Both the position numbers and the translations under genes were made by a program. Below, piece after piece: positions 11,792 to 20,319 of a stretch of 64,000 nt of DNA; the stretch's first letter is position 1, and each line of letters begins with the position of its first letter. Below the pieces are notes generated by a model. It was not told the origin of the DNA. It saw nothing but the letters and a program-made list of their open reading frames with translations, and did no database searches. The stretch covers positions 1 to 64,000 of the forward strand of contig LJIA01000009.1 of assembly GCA_001295775.1 (NCBI GenBank), given 5' to 3'. The DNA is from a beta proteobacterium AAP99 (GTDB lineage Bacteria; Pseudomonadota; Gammaproteobacteria; Burkholderiales; Burkholderiaceae_C).

Positions 11792-12697
11792 ATGAATTCC
11801 ATCGTCAATACGCTGCGGGGCGCACTGTCCTACCTGTTCCTAGGGCTCAACACCATCTTTTGGGCCGCGATCATCGTTCCCCTGTCCGCGCTCAAGCTGC
11901 TCATGCCCGCCGGCGCGCTGCGCGACACGCTGGACCGCTTCCTGAATGCCTGCGCGCTGAACTGGTGCGGTGGCAACAACGCCTGGGTGGCGCTCACGCA
12001 GCGCGTGCAGTGGGACGTGCAGGGCACCGACGGACTGGATGCGCGCGGCTGGTATCTCGTTACCAGCAACCACCAGAGCTGGACGGACATCGTCGTGCTA
12101 CAGAAGATCTTTCACCGCAAGATCCCCTTCCTGAAGTTCTTCCTGAAGCAGCAGCTGATCTATGTGCCGGTGATCGGCCTGGCCTGGTGGGGCCTGGACT
12201 TTCCCTTCATGCGCAGGCACAGCAAGGAGTTTCTGGCCAGGCACCCGGAGCAGCGGGGCAAGGACACCGCCGCCACCAAGGCCGCCTGCGCCAAGTTCAG
12301 CCGTATTCCCACGAGCGTGATGAACTTCGTCGAAGGCACGCGCTTCACTGCGGCCAAGCATGCACGACAGATCAGCGAGGGCGGCAGCGAACTCGTGCAC
12401 CTGCTCAAGCCCAAGGCCACCGGCATGGCCCTGGCCATCGAGGCGCTCGGTGAGCAGTTCAGCTCGCTGCTGTCCGTCACCATCGTCTACCCGCAAGGCG
12501 TGCCGAGCTTCTGGGGCTACTGGAGCGGGCAGATGCGCCACGTGATCGTTCGAGTGCACCGAATCGAGATTCCAGCGCGCTTCATGCAGGGCGACTACGA
12601 AGGCGACGCCGAGCTGCGCCGCGACTTTCAGCTCTGGCTCAATGAGCTGTGGGCCGACAAGGACCGCGAGCTGGCGGCACTCCAGGTCGCTGTCTAG
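11792..12697 (+). CDS. PlsC-type acyltransferase (YihG-like)
   Basis: A 301-residue membrane-associated acyltransferase of the lysophosphatidate acyltransferase superfamily. The N-terminal hydrophobic helix (YLFLGLNTIFWAAIIVPLSALKLLM) is followed by the catalytic NHQSWTD motif (His-x4-Asp) and the FVEGTRF acceptor-binding motif. This combination fits the YihG group, which adds acyl chains to glycerolipid precursors. The ATG at 11792 is preceded by GGAGG at a short distance, which decides it over the ATG at 11774. Its TAG stop overlaps the stop of apbE on the opposite strand by three bases. Confidence 0.9.
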   Translation: MNSIVNTLRGALSYLFLGLNTIFWAAIIVPLSALKLLMPAGALRDTLDRFLNACALNWCGGNNAWVALTQRVQWDVQGTDGLDARGWYLVTSNHQSWTDIVVLQKIFHRKIPFLKFFLKQQLIYVPVIGLAWWGLDFPFMRRHSKEFLARHPEQRGKDTAATKAACAKFSRIPTSVMNFVEGTRFTAAKHARQISEGGSELVHLLKPKATGMALAIEALGEQFSSLLSVTIVYPQGVPSFWGYWSGQMRHVIVRVHRIEIPARFMQGDYEGDAELRRDFQLWLNELWADKDRELAALQVAV

Positions 12698-13620
12698 TTC
12701 ATCGACCGGGGTGTGCCGTCACTGCGGTGCAGCTGCCCCGCAGCATCCACCAGCAGGTAGGGCACGCCCAGCGCATCCAGCAGCGCCTGCCCCTGGGCTT
12801 CGTGCAGCATGGCCAGCGTGCAGAGACTGCCCGCGGCCAGTGCGCTGGGCGCCAGCACGCTCACGCCCTGCAGGCCCTGAACAGGCATGCCCGTGCGTGG
12901 GTTGAGGATGTGGCAGTAACGCCGGCCGTCCAGCTCGAAGTAGCGCTCGTAGTCGCCACTGGTGGTCAGCCCGCCCTGGCTGACCTGGATGCTTGCGATC
13001 GTGCCCCGCGGTTCGCGCGGGTGCTGGATCGCGATCGTCCAGGGTGCACCGTCCGGGCGCGGGCCGAAGACATGGAAGTCACCCCCAAGGTTCACATAGC
13101 CTTCGCTCGCGCCCGCAGCCCGCAGCGCGGCGGCAGCCCGGTCTGCGGCGTATTCCTTGCCGAAGCCGCCGAAGTCCAGCTCCATGCCCGCATGGGCGAG
13201 CCGCACGCGGCCGGGTTCGCGCTCCACTCGATCCCAGCCGATCAGCGCCAGCACGGGCGCCAGCTCCTCAGCCGTGGGTACGCGTGCGGTCTTGAAGTCC
13301 CAGACCCGGCGCAGGATGCCGGAGGTCGGGTCGAACAGTCCGCCACTGGCCTGCACCTGCAGCGCGGCGTAGTTCAGCAGGGCCTCGGTCTCGGCATCAG
13401 TCTCCACCCAATCGCCACCGGCCGCGGCGTTGATGCGCGACAGCGCGCTGTCTGCGCGATAGCGGCTGTACTTCGCCTCGATGCGCGCCACTTCATCGAT
13501 CGCGTGCTGCGCCAAGGCGCGAGCGCGGGAGAGATCCTGCGCCACGACACACACCGAGCACGCCGAGCCCATCGCCCGGAACGGGATGTCGAAGCTCAGC
13601 GAAGCAGCAGGTCGGGCCAT
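12694..13620 (-). CDS. apbE: FAD:protein FMN transferase (ApbE)
   Basis: A 308-residue enzyme that cleaves FAD and attaches FMN through a phosphoester bond to Ser or Thr of target proteins. Family signatures are present: FRAMGSACSV near the N-terminus, DPTSGILRRVWDF, LDFGGFGKEYAADRAA, VNLGGDFHVFG, TSGDYERYF and HILNPRTGMPV. No signal peptide or lipobox is seen after the ATG at 13620, although many ApbE proteins are exported; either it acts in the cytoplasm or the start is misjudged. It is the last gene of the cytochrome-TlpA-DUF4266-DUF3570 operon, 70 bases after the DUF3570 stop. The DUF3570 protein carries a motif that fits its target consensus. Confidence 0.93.
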   Translation of the reverse strand: MARPAASLSFDIPFRAMGSACSVCVVAQDLSRARALAQHAIDEVARIEAKYSRYRADSALSRINAAAGGDWVETDAETEALLNYAALQVQASGGLFDPTSGILRRVWDFKTARVPTAEELAPVLALIGWDRVEREPGRVRLAHAGMELDFGGFGKEYAADRAAAALRAAGASEGYVNLGGDFHVFGPRPDGAPWTIAIQHPREPRGTIASIQVSQGGLTTSGDYERYFELDGRRYCHILNPRTGMPVQGLQGVSVLAPSALAAGSLCTLAMLHEAQGQALLDALGVPYLLVDAAGQLHRSDGTPRSMN

Positions 13621-13690
13621 GGACGCAAGGGTAGCCTGCGGACAGCAAACGAGCGGCGCAGGGCCGCTCGTCGTGGTCGCGTCCAGGCAC

Positions 13691-14914
13691 TCAGAACTTC
13701 GAAGCGATCCCCAGCTGGAACACGTTGGCACGCAGCGGTTCGATGCCCGGACTGCCGCCACCGCCTGCGCGCCAGTTGGAACGCTGCTCATAGCGCTCGG
13801 CCTTGAGATCCGCGCTCCACTGTTTGTCGATCTGCACGCCCAGCTTCAGGCCCACGGTCACGGCGCCGAAGGCCGACAGTCGCGCATCGGCCGAGGTGAA
13901 ACCGGTGAGCGTCTGCGCGAAGAGCTGAGTGGCCACGGCATCCGGGCCATTGGGGCCGATGATCGGGTCAAAGTAGAAGTCCGCAGCGCTTTGCGAGTAG
14001 TAGCGCACGTTCGGGGTCACGGTCCAGTTGCCGAAAGGCTGAACCCACTCCAGCGCCACCGTGTGCGACTTGATGCCGAAGCTGTCGTCGTAATAGCGGT
14101 AGCTGCTGCGCAGAGTGGCGGCCACCTGTTCGAAGTGGTGGTTCCAGCGGGTGAGCAGCACCACGCTCTTGCGATTGCGCGGCCGGTTGTCGAACAGCTT
14201 GTACGGGTCCGTGTAGAAGCCGTTGCCGCGCGCGTAGGACAGATTCACCTGCGCAATGTCAGTCCGCGACAGCACCTGCGTCACACCCAGCATCAGCTCG
14301 TCGGTGTCCTTCTTTTCATTGCGCACATTGCGCACGCCACCGCGGGTGGGGTTGATCTTGTCCGCGCTGGTACCGACACCGAAGGTCCAGGTGCGGTTGT
14401 TGTCTTCGCTGGACAGGCGCAGCTCGGCGCCCAGGGCGTTGGACTTGTAGTCGTTCTCGGACGAGTAGGCGTAGCTCAGTGCCCAGGCCGAGCGGCGGTT
14501 GTAGCGCGTGAGCTTCACGTCTGCGCCGGTGCGCTCGTCTTCCATCCGCGAGGCGCCGGAGGTCGGGTACTTGTTGCGGTCCGTGAAGCTGTGAAAGCGC
14601 GGCGATGCGCCGGAGACTTCGTCGTGAACCACGCCCGCTTCGAGCGACCAGTTGCTGCCGATCGGCGTGAGCAGCCAGGCCGAGGGCGCATTCACCGTCA
14701 CGCGCCTGATGTCCGGCTGGGAGTCCGCGTAGTGCTGGCCACGCAGCTGGATCACGCCGGATTCAGGGACCTGCGTCTGTGCCGTGGCGACCGGGGTGGC
14801 CAGCACCGCAGCTGCGGCCGCCATGAAAAGCTGGCTGGCGGCCAGACGGGCTGCGGCTGTGCTGGGGCTGGGTTCGGAAGATGACGTGTCGATGCGCGGT
14901 TCAGTTGCAGCCAC
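13691..14914 (-). CDS. DUF3570 protein, probable outer-membrane beta-barrel and candidate flavinylation target
   Basis: A 407-residue protein with a hydrophobic leader ending PVATAQ and then amphipathic, aromatic-rich strands ending in ASKF, as in outer-membrane barrels. The DUF3570 pattern (QLRGQHYADSQPDI, TVNAPSAWLLTPI, PRFHSFTDRNKYPTSGAS) is clear. Residues 98-104 read DEVSGAS and fit the ApbE flavinylation consensus Asp-x-x-Ser/Thr-Gly-Ala-Ser/Thr. The start is taken as GTG at 14914 because GGAGG lies five bases upstream; GTG at 14920 is also possible. Either start overlaps the end of the DUF4266 gene, so translation is probably coupled. The role is unproven; redox function is inferred from the neighbours. 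Confidence 0.85.
   Translation of the reverse strand: MAATEPRIDTSSSEPSPSTAAARLAASQLFMAAAAAVLATPVATAQTQVPESGVIQLRGQHYADSQPDIRRVTVNAPSAWLLTPIGSNWSLEAGVVHDEVSGASPRFHSFTDRNKYPTSGASRMEDERTGADVKLTRYNRRSAWALSYAYSSENDYKSNALGAELRLSSEDNNRTWTFGVGTSADKINPTRGGVRNVRNEKKDTDELMLGVTQVLSRTDIAQVNLSYARGNGFYTDPYKLFDNRPRNRKSVVLLTRWNHHFEQVAATLRSSYRYYDDSFGIKSHTVALEWVQPFGNWTVTPNVRYYSQSAADFYFDPIIGPNGPDAVATQLFAQTLTGFTSADARLSAFGAVTVGLKLGVQIDKQWSADLKAERYEQRSNWRAGGGGSPGIEPLRANVFQLGIASKF
14603..14623 (-). other. Candidate covalent FMN attachment motif (DEVSGAS) in the DUF3570 protein
   Basis: These seven codons encode Asp-Glu-Val-Ser-Gly-Ala-Ser. ApbE substrates such as NqrC and RnfG carry Asp-x-x-Ser/Thr-Gly-Ala-Thr/Ser, with FMN on the last residue, here Ser104 of the protein. 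A second TSGAS lies 17 residues downstream but lacks the Asp at the right place. Use of the site is inferred from motif and operon linkage to apbE. Confidence 0.45.
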
Positions 14915-15143
14915 AGCCACCTCCGCCCACGCCCGAACCGCCGGAGGAATTTTCCTTGCTGGCGTACATGTGCTCTGCAAAGCGGTCGCCCAGCGGGTCG
15001 TTGCCGAAACTCATGCCGGGCTTGGTCAGCAGGCCCTTCTCCCAGGGTTGAACCTGCCCCACTGATGCGCAGCCGGTCGCCAGCGCTACGCCTGCGGCGA
15101 GCAGCGCCCAACGGGCGGCTCGGCCAAGATCTCTAGTTGTCAT
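14901..15143 (-). CDS. DUF4266 small lipoprotein
   Basis: An 80-residue protein with a lipoprotein signal peptide (AALLAAGVALATGC, acylation at the Cys) followed by the DUF4266 pattern: VQPWEKGLLTKPGM, DPLGDRFAEHMYASKE and a Gly-rich end with GGGGCGCN. The two C-terminal cysteines in CGC could bind metal or form a disulfide, but no function is known. The ATG at 15143 lies four bases after the TlpA stop. Its 3' end overlaps the probable GTG start of the DUF3570 gene. The TlpA-DUF4266-DUF3570-ApbE order points to one envelope redox process. Confidence 0.88.
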   Translation of the reverse strand: MTTRDLGRAARWALLAAGVALATGCASVGQVQPWEKGLLTKPGMSFGNDPLGDRFAEHMYASKENSSGGSGVGGGGCGCN

Positions 15144-15146
15144 CAA

Positions 15147-15659
15147 TCAGGCCCCCCTGAGTGCCTTGCGAATCTTCTCTTCCAGCTCCGCCCGGTTTTC
15201 CGGCCGAAAGCCTGCATGGTGAAAGATCACCTTGCCATCCGGGCCGACGAGGATCGAGCTGGGCATGCCCTTGATCTTGTAGGCCTTGGGCGAGGAGCCC
15301 GCGGCATCAAAGGCGAGCCTGAAGTTTGCCGGAACCTCTTTCAGAAAAGCCAGCGCGTCTTCGCGCTTGGTGTCCACATTGATGCCCACGACCGTCAGTC
15401 CTTGCGCGCCGTACTTGGCTTGCATGTCGTTGAGCCAGGGAAAGGACTGCCGGCACGGCCCGCACCAGGAGGCCCAGAAGTCCACGTAGACAAACTTGCC
15501 TTTCAGATCCGCCAAGCGCACCGGCTGCGTGGTCCCGGGGAGGTCGAATGCCGGCGCCATGTCCCCCGGGCTGACCGCGTGAGCTGACAGCGGCACCGTT
15601 AGGACCAGCGCAGCCGCAAACGCTGCGCAGGCGGAGGTTCTGAGGACGGTTCCGATCAT
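15147..15659 (-). CDS. TlpA/ResA-family periplasmic thioredoxin
   Basis: A 170-residue thiol-disulfide oxidoreductase exported by a Sec signal peptide (ACAAFAAALVLTVPLSAHA). The active site WCGPC is at Cys66 and Cys69 in the context YVDFWASWCGPCRQSFPWL, and the cis-Pro loop is KGMPSSILVG. Members of this family reduce cysteines of apocytochromes or other envelope proteins. The ATG overlaps the stop of the upstream cytochrome gene (ATGA at 15656-15659), so the two are translationally coupled. In this operon it may keep the CxxCH cysteines of the two cytochromes or the CGC of the DUF4266 protein reduced. Confidence 0.93.
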   Translation of the reverse strand: MIGTVLRTSACAAFAAALVLTVPLSAHAVSPGDMAPAFDLPGTTQPVRLADLKGKFVYVDFWASWCGPCRQSFPWLNDMQAKYGAQGLTVVGINVDTKREDALAFLKEVPANFRLAFDAAGSSPKAYKIKGMPSSILVGPDGKVIFHHAGFRPENRAELEEKIRKALRGA

Positions 15660-17398
15660 GCGCGCTCCGCTGCGGTCTGCACGCGGCGACGCCGTGCCAG
15701 CAACAGGCCCAGGCTTAGAGCGGCCAGGACCAGCAGCGTCGGGTCGGCCGGACCATCACGCCCCGACACCGAGCAGCCGCCGCCACCGCCACCACCAGAG
15801 GGCGGCGGCGCGGGCGCGGTCACACTGGCGGCAAGGCTCACCGACACGTTGTTGCTGGTCGGGTTGGCGGTCACGGTCAAGGTGCCCGTATTGCTGCCAT
15901 TCGTTGCGGCGGAGAAGCCGATCACCACCGTGCAGTTGGTTCCTGCATTCAACGTGAAGGCGGCGCCACGCGTGCAGCTGCCAGTCGACTCGATGGTGAA
16001 GGGCCCGCTGACCGCGATGCTTGTGATCTGCACATTGCTGGTGCCTGCGGTCAACGTCACCGTCCGCGTGACTCGGCTGCCGTTGACCACCGAACCCAGA
16101 TCCACCGCGTTGTTCGGGGCGTCCGATGTGAGCGCAGGCGGCGGCGTGTTGCCGGTGCCATTGAGCACCACCGCAGCAGGCGCCGTCACCATATTGGATG
16201 TCAGCGTCAGGTTGCCTGTCGCGGCGCCGGTTGCGGCAGGCGTGAAGCGCAGCGTGACCGTGCACGTACCCGCCGCAGCGACCGGCGCACCCGTGCAGGT
16301 GGTCGCCACCTGCGAGAACACCGGGTTGGAGATGTTGATCTGCGTGATGGTCAGCGGGGCGTTGCCGCTGTTTGTGATTGTCAGCGTCGTGTTGGCCGAA
16401 CTCTGGCCGACCGCAACCGATCCGAAGCTCAAGGGGTTGGAGCTGTAGCTGACGCCCGGGCCGGTACCGGTGCCGCTGAGGTTGACAGTGCTCGGCGAGC
16501 CCGGCGCGTTGTGCGTGACCGACACGTTGCCGGTTCGTGCACCGCCGGCTGTCGGGCGGAAGGAGACGCCGATCCGGCAGTTCGCACCAGCCGCGACCGG
16601 GGTGCCGACCGCGCAGGTGGTGCCGGCGCTGGTGATGAAGTCCGAATTGCTGGTCGCAATCGCGCTGATGTTCAAGGGCGCGTTTCCGGTGTTCGACACC
16701 GTGAGCAGCTGCTCTGCAGATGTGGCGCCCACGTTGGTGGCTGTGAACGTGAGCGGACCGCCGGTGATCGCGATCGCCGGAGCGTTGCCGGTGATGGTGG
16801 CCGACACGTTGACGGGCGTGTTGCTACCCGGCGCGTTATGGCTGATGACAAGTGTCCCAGCTGCATTGGTGACGGGCGTACTGCTCGTGTAGCGAACGCC
16901 GAGGCGACACGCACTGCCAATAGCGATCGGTGAGTTGAGTTGACAGGTATCAGACGCCGTGTCACGTGCGAACCCAGCGGAGTTGAGCGTGATCGCGGTG
17001 AGCGTCAAGGGAGCTGTTCCGTTGCTGCTCACCGTGATGACCCCAGTCGCTGGCGTCGTTGTCGTGCCATTGATGCTTAGAGGATTCGGCGTTACCAAAA
17101 TGCCGGGAGTCGCTCCTGCCTCTTGCTGCCGAACATAAGCAGCGATATCGGTGAGTTGCGCATCGGTCAGCGTTCGTAGCGAATTCATGCTGCCCACCGA
17201 GTTAATCGCTGCGCGAATACCCGCGGCGTTGTTCGCAAACCCCTTGAACGAGGGCATCGGATTCGCAGCAGGGCCGTGGCATGCAAAGCAGTTGTTCATA
17301 TAAAGCGTTTGCCCGGTCGTGGGATTGCCTTGAGCCATGGCAATTCCTGTAGCTGTTGCGAAGAACAGCGCGACGATCAATTTCAATGCTTGATACAT
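15656..17398 (-). CDS. Secreted cytochrome c with choice-of-anchor D repeats and JDVT-CTERM-like tail
   Basis: A 580-residue exported protein. After a signal peptide (LIVALFFATATGIAMA) comes a small cytochrome c domain with haem motif CFACH (Cys37, Cys40, His41) and a likely distal Met in the following helix region. Four to five HYDIN/ASPM-like beta-sandwich repeats follow (pattern PLSFGSVAVGQSSANTTLTI, SNSGNAPLTI, C.....AAGTC). The C-terminus is Gly-rich with one Cys, then DPTLLVLAALSLGLLLA and RRRR. That tripartite tail fits the JDVT-CTERM sorting signal, in which a CPBP protease cuts near the Cys. It is paralogous to the next upstream gene and starts the overlap with tlpA. Confidence 0.9.
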   Translation of the reverse strand: MYQALKLIVALFFATATGIAMAQGNPTTGQTLYMNNCFACHGPAANPMPSFKGFANNAAGIRAAINSVGSMNSLRTLTDAQLTDIAAYVRQQEAGATPGILVTPNPLSINGTTTTPATGVITVSSNGTAPLTLTAITLNSAGFARDTASDTCQLNSPIAIGSACRLGVRYTSSTPVTNAAGTLVISHNAPGSNTPVNVSATITGNAPAIAITGGPLTFTATNVGATSAEQLLTVSNTGNAPLNISAIATSNSDFITSAGTTCAVGTPVAAGANCRIGVSFRPTAGGARTGNVSVTHNAPGSPSTVNLSGTGTGPGVSYSSNPLSFGSVAVGQSSANTTLTITNSGNAPLTITQINISNPVFSQVATTCTGAPVAAAGTCTVTLRFTPAATGAATGNLTLTSNMVTAPAAVVLNGTGNTPPPALTSDAPNNAVDLGSVVNGSRVTRTVTLTAGTSNVQITSIAVSGPFTIESTGSCTRGAAFTLNAGTNCTVVIGFSAATNGSNTGTLTVTANPTSNNVSVSLAASVTAPAPPPSGGGGGGGCSVSGRDGPADPTLLVLAALSLGLLLARRRRVQTAAERA

Positions 17399-17626
17399 TC
17401 AAAAGCCCCTGATCCGATTGGTCTGTGGCTGCTGGGAAGCGTCCACGCGGCATCTCAGCACCGCTGCACGCGAGCGTAATGGGTGCGCGCGGCGCATGGA
17501 GGGAGGATCGGCCCTAGGATGACCGGTATTGAGCCTGTGGTGTGTAACGGCTTGAAACGGTGCATGGCAGTTCGCACACAGCTCGCCTTGCGCGCGATGA
17601 CGATCCGTCAATGCGCAGGCCCCGCA

Positions 17627-19723
17627 TCAGCGGTTCGAATGCTGGCGCGCCCGTGCCAACGACAGCACCATGCTCAAGAGCAGCAACAGGGGCAGCAGCG
17701 GATCGACAGGCGCATGGCGCCCGGCAAGTGAACAGCCGCCTCCAGTGCGGGCGGCGTTGGATCGCTGAACATTCGCGGACAGCTGCACCGTGGTCGGGCT
17801 GCCTGGCGCAGTGCTCGTGATGACGAGGCTGCCCGTGTTTGCGCCTTCCGAGAGTGCGGAGAACGACAAGTCGACTGTGCAGCTCTGGCCCGCAGCGATC
17901 GAAAAGCCGCTGCGTCCGCAGGAGCCCGTGGGCTCGATGCTGAACGGACCGTTGATCACGACGGAGCCGACGAGCAGATCCGCCGCTCCGGCGCTGAGCC
18001 GGACGCTGCGCGTCACGCGGCTGCCGGCGATCACGGTGCCGAGGTCCAGACGGGCACCTACATCGACCGTGAGCGATGCGGGCGCTGGCGTCGCCGTACC
18101 CATCAGGCTGATCGCTGCGGCGCCGGCACCGCCAATGCTGAGGCTTGCGGTGCGTGTGCCTGCTGCGCGCGGCGTGAAGACCACACTGAAGACGCAGCGT
18201 CCTGTGGGCGGCAGGATGGAGCCGGCGCTGCAAGCTGCGTCCGGCGTCACGGAGAAGTCTTCCGCATGCGGGCCACTGACGCGCGGCGCACTGAGCGTCG
18301 CTGCGGCGGCCCCCGTGTTCGTGACCGTCAGAGTCAGCGCTGGGGCAGATTGCCCCACCTGCGTGCTCGCAAAGCTCAGCTCTGCAGGGGTTGTAATCAG
18401 GATCGCCGTGCCCTCGGGCACTCCGATTCCGCTCAGTGCCACGGGCGCTGCCGGCGGGCTGCTGTTGGAGCTGACAGCGAGCGTGCCGCTGCTGGCGCCC
18501 GCTGCCGCCGGTGCGAACCGCAGATTCACGCTGCAGCTTCCGCCCGGTGCCAGGGCTGCACGCGTACAGGTTTCATCCGTCAGCTGAAACCCCGAGCCTG
18601 AAACGCTGAATGCGCTGATGACAAGCGCCGCGCCGCCGGTGTTGCTGATCGAGATACTTTGCGCTGCGGTGGTGCTGCCGACCGGCGTGGCGGGGAAGTC
18701 CAACGCGCTTGCGCTCCAACGAGCCACCGGGCTGGAAGATGGCGTGCCAGCGCCAGAGAGTTCGACAGTCGTTGGTGAACTGGAGGCGTTGTGTGTGATG
18801 CTCACGCTGCCGGGGCGCGGCCCCTGCGTGACAGGCCGAAGCATGACGCCCAGGGTGCAGCTGCCTCCAGCGGGGACGTCCGTACCCGGTGTGCACGTTG
18901 TGCCGGGCCCGGCAAGATAGTCCCCAGGGCTGAAGACGATGCTGTTGATGCGCAGGGCGGCCGACCCGGTGCTGCGAAGAGTGAGCAGTTGCTCAGGCGA
19001 ACTCGTGCCGACGGGCGTGTCGGGAAAACTCAGAGGGCCGCCGGCGACCGTGATGCCGGCGCCGCTGCCGATGGTGGCCGTCAGAGTGATGGTGCTCACA
19101 TTGCCGGGCGCATTGTGATTGATGACCAGAAACCCCTGTGCGTTGCTCACGGCTTGGCTGCTGGTAAATCGCACGGCCAGCTGGCACTGGGCGTTCACTG
19201 CAATCGGTTCGTTCAGCCGGCAGGTCGTTCCGGCCGCGTTCAGCGCGAAGCCTGTGCCCGATACGCTGATTGCGTTGATGAACAGCGCGCGCGCGCCCGT
19301 GTTGACCACGCCAAGCGAACCGTCGGCCGGTGCTGCGACTGTGCCGCTAAGTGCCAGCGAAGAGGGCGTGATGCGAATCACCGGCGCCACGCTGATGTTC
19401 GGGTTGGTGATGTAGGCCGAGATGTCGGCGATGTCCTGCGCGCTCAGGATCCCGTCCAGGAAGCCCTTGCCGCCGCGGTTGTTTGCAATGGCAAAAGCAA
19501 TGCCAGCCGGCGACTCACGGCCGTTGAACCCGATGGAAGGGGCCTGCGCACTGCCGTGGCAACCCACGCAGCTGCCTGACTTGGGTTGCAGGGGCCACGC
19601 TTGATTGGCGTAGACGGTCTGGTACTTGGCGGCACCAGCCACCGGATCACCGGTTTGCGCGTTCGCGGTCAGTCCGCAAAGTGTGAGCGTGGTGGCGATC
19701 ACCCACCGTGCAAAGGAAAGCAC
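17627..19723 (-). CDS. Secreted cytochrome c with choice-of-anchor D repeats and JDVT-CTERM-like tail (larger paralogue)
   Basis: A 698-residue exported protein with the same plan as its downstream neighbour: signal peptide (FARWVIATTLTLCGLTANA), one cytochrome c domain with CVGCH (Cys52, Cys55, His56), five to six HYDIN-like beta-sandwich repeats and a C-terminal TGGGCSLAGRHAPVDP segment followed by a Leu-rich helix and a basic end. The start is a GTG at 19723 preceded by AGAGG. Both proteins would sit on the outer face of the inner membrane or be released after tail cleavage, with the haem domain projecting. Electron donor and acceptor are unknown; the co-encoded TlpA, DUF3570 and ApbE suggest an electron-transfer chain. 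Confidence 0.9.
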   Translation of the reverse strand: MLSFARWVIATTLTLCGLTANAQTGDPVAGAAKYQTVYANQAWPLQPKSGSCVGCHGSAQAPSIGFNGRESPAGIAFAIANNRGGKGFLDGILSAQDIADISAYITNPNISVAPVIRITPSSLALSGTVAAPADGSLGVVNTGARALFINAISVSGTGFALNAAGTTCRLNEPIAVNAQCQLAVRFTSSQAVSNAQGFLVINHNAPGNVSTITLTATIGSGAGITVAGGPLSFPDTPVGTSSPEQLLTLRSTGSAALRINSIVFSPGDYLAGPGTTCTPGTDVPAGGSCTLGVMLRPVTQGPRPGSVSITHNASSSPTTVELSGAGTPSSSPVARWSASALDFPATPVGSTTAAQSISISNTGGAALVISAFSVSGSGFQLTDETCTRAALAPGGSCSVNLRFAPAAAGASSGTLAVSSNSSPPAAPVALSGIGVPEGTAILITTPAELSFASTQVGQSAPALTLTVTNTGAAAATLSAPRVSGPHAEDFSVTPDAACSAGSILPPTGRCVFSVVFTPRAAGTRTASLSIGGAGAAAISLMGTATPAPASLTVDVGARLDLGTVIAGSRVTRSVRLSAGAADLLVGSVVINGPFSIEPTGSCGRSGFSIAAGQSCTVDLSFSALSEGANTGSLVITSTAPGSPTTVQLSANVQRSNAARTGGGCSLAGRHAPVDPLLPLLLLLSMVLSLARARQHSNR

Positions 19724-19871
19724 CTTGACCTCTCGGATTCATGACGCGAGAGACGTACAGTGCTCGCGCCGGCTTGCGAGAGAACGTATTTCAGGCATGT
19801 GACAGCCTCGCTTCAGCACCGAGGTCTGAGCGCAGCGCAGCCCTAGTGATTACCCCAGAGAGGGCGTCTGC

Positions 19872-20297
19872 CTAGCGACTCAGCCAGAGGCCCGAGGCGA
19901 GCAGCGCAGCATTGGCCAGGGCGTGGTGGCTCATGGCCCAGCCCAGGGAGCGGCTCTCCGAGTACGCCCAGCCGATCAGCCAGGCTGGAACCAGGGTCAG
20001 CAGCCCCTGCCAATTCCATTGCACCGCGGCGTGGGCGAGTGCAAATGCGGCCGCGACGGCGAGCGTGATGGGGGACGCCCAACCCCGGGATCGCTCGGGC
20101 CAGCGCTGCGCCAGCGCGTCATGCAGGCCCGCGCGCAGTAGCCACTCCTCAAGGATGGGGCTGACGACGATGAGCACCAGCACGCCCCAGGCACCGGTGA
20201 GCGCGGCGGGGAGCCGCACGCCAGCCGCGGCGAAAGCACTCGCGCCCACGCCAAGCGTGACCGCCACCCACAGGTTCAAGCGCAGGCGCGCATCCAT
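19872..20297 (-). CDS. mrtJ: CPBP glutamic intramembrane protease, probably the JDVT-CTERM processing enzyme MrtJ
   Basis: A compact 141-residue membrane protein with about four helices. All CPBP (Abi/Rce1) motifs are present: ILEEWLLR (Glu50, Glu51, Arg54), FALAH (Phe85, His89) and HALAN (His125, Asn129). These residues form the metal-free glutamic active site of the family. Stand-alone small CPBP proteases next to proteins with JDVT-CTERM tails are named MrtJ, and the next two downstream genes encode such tails. The ATG at 20297 lies just after the stop of the preceding lipoprotein gene. Assignment to MrtJ rests on motif and context; the symbol is tentative. Confidence 0.8.
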   Translation of the reverse strand: MDARLRLNLWVAVTLGVGASAFAAAGVRLPAALTGAWGVLVLIVVSPILEEWLLRAGLHDALAQRWPERSRGWASPITLAVAAAFALAHAAVQWNWQGLLTLVPAWLIGWAYSESRSLGWAMSHHALANAALLASGLWLSR

Positions 20298-20319
20298 CTC
20301 CAGTGCGTTCAGCGCGCTG

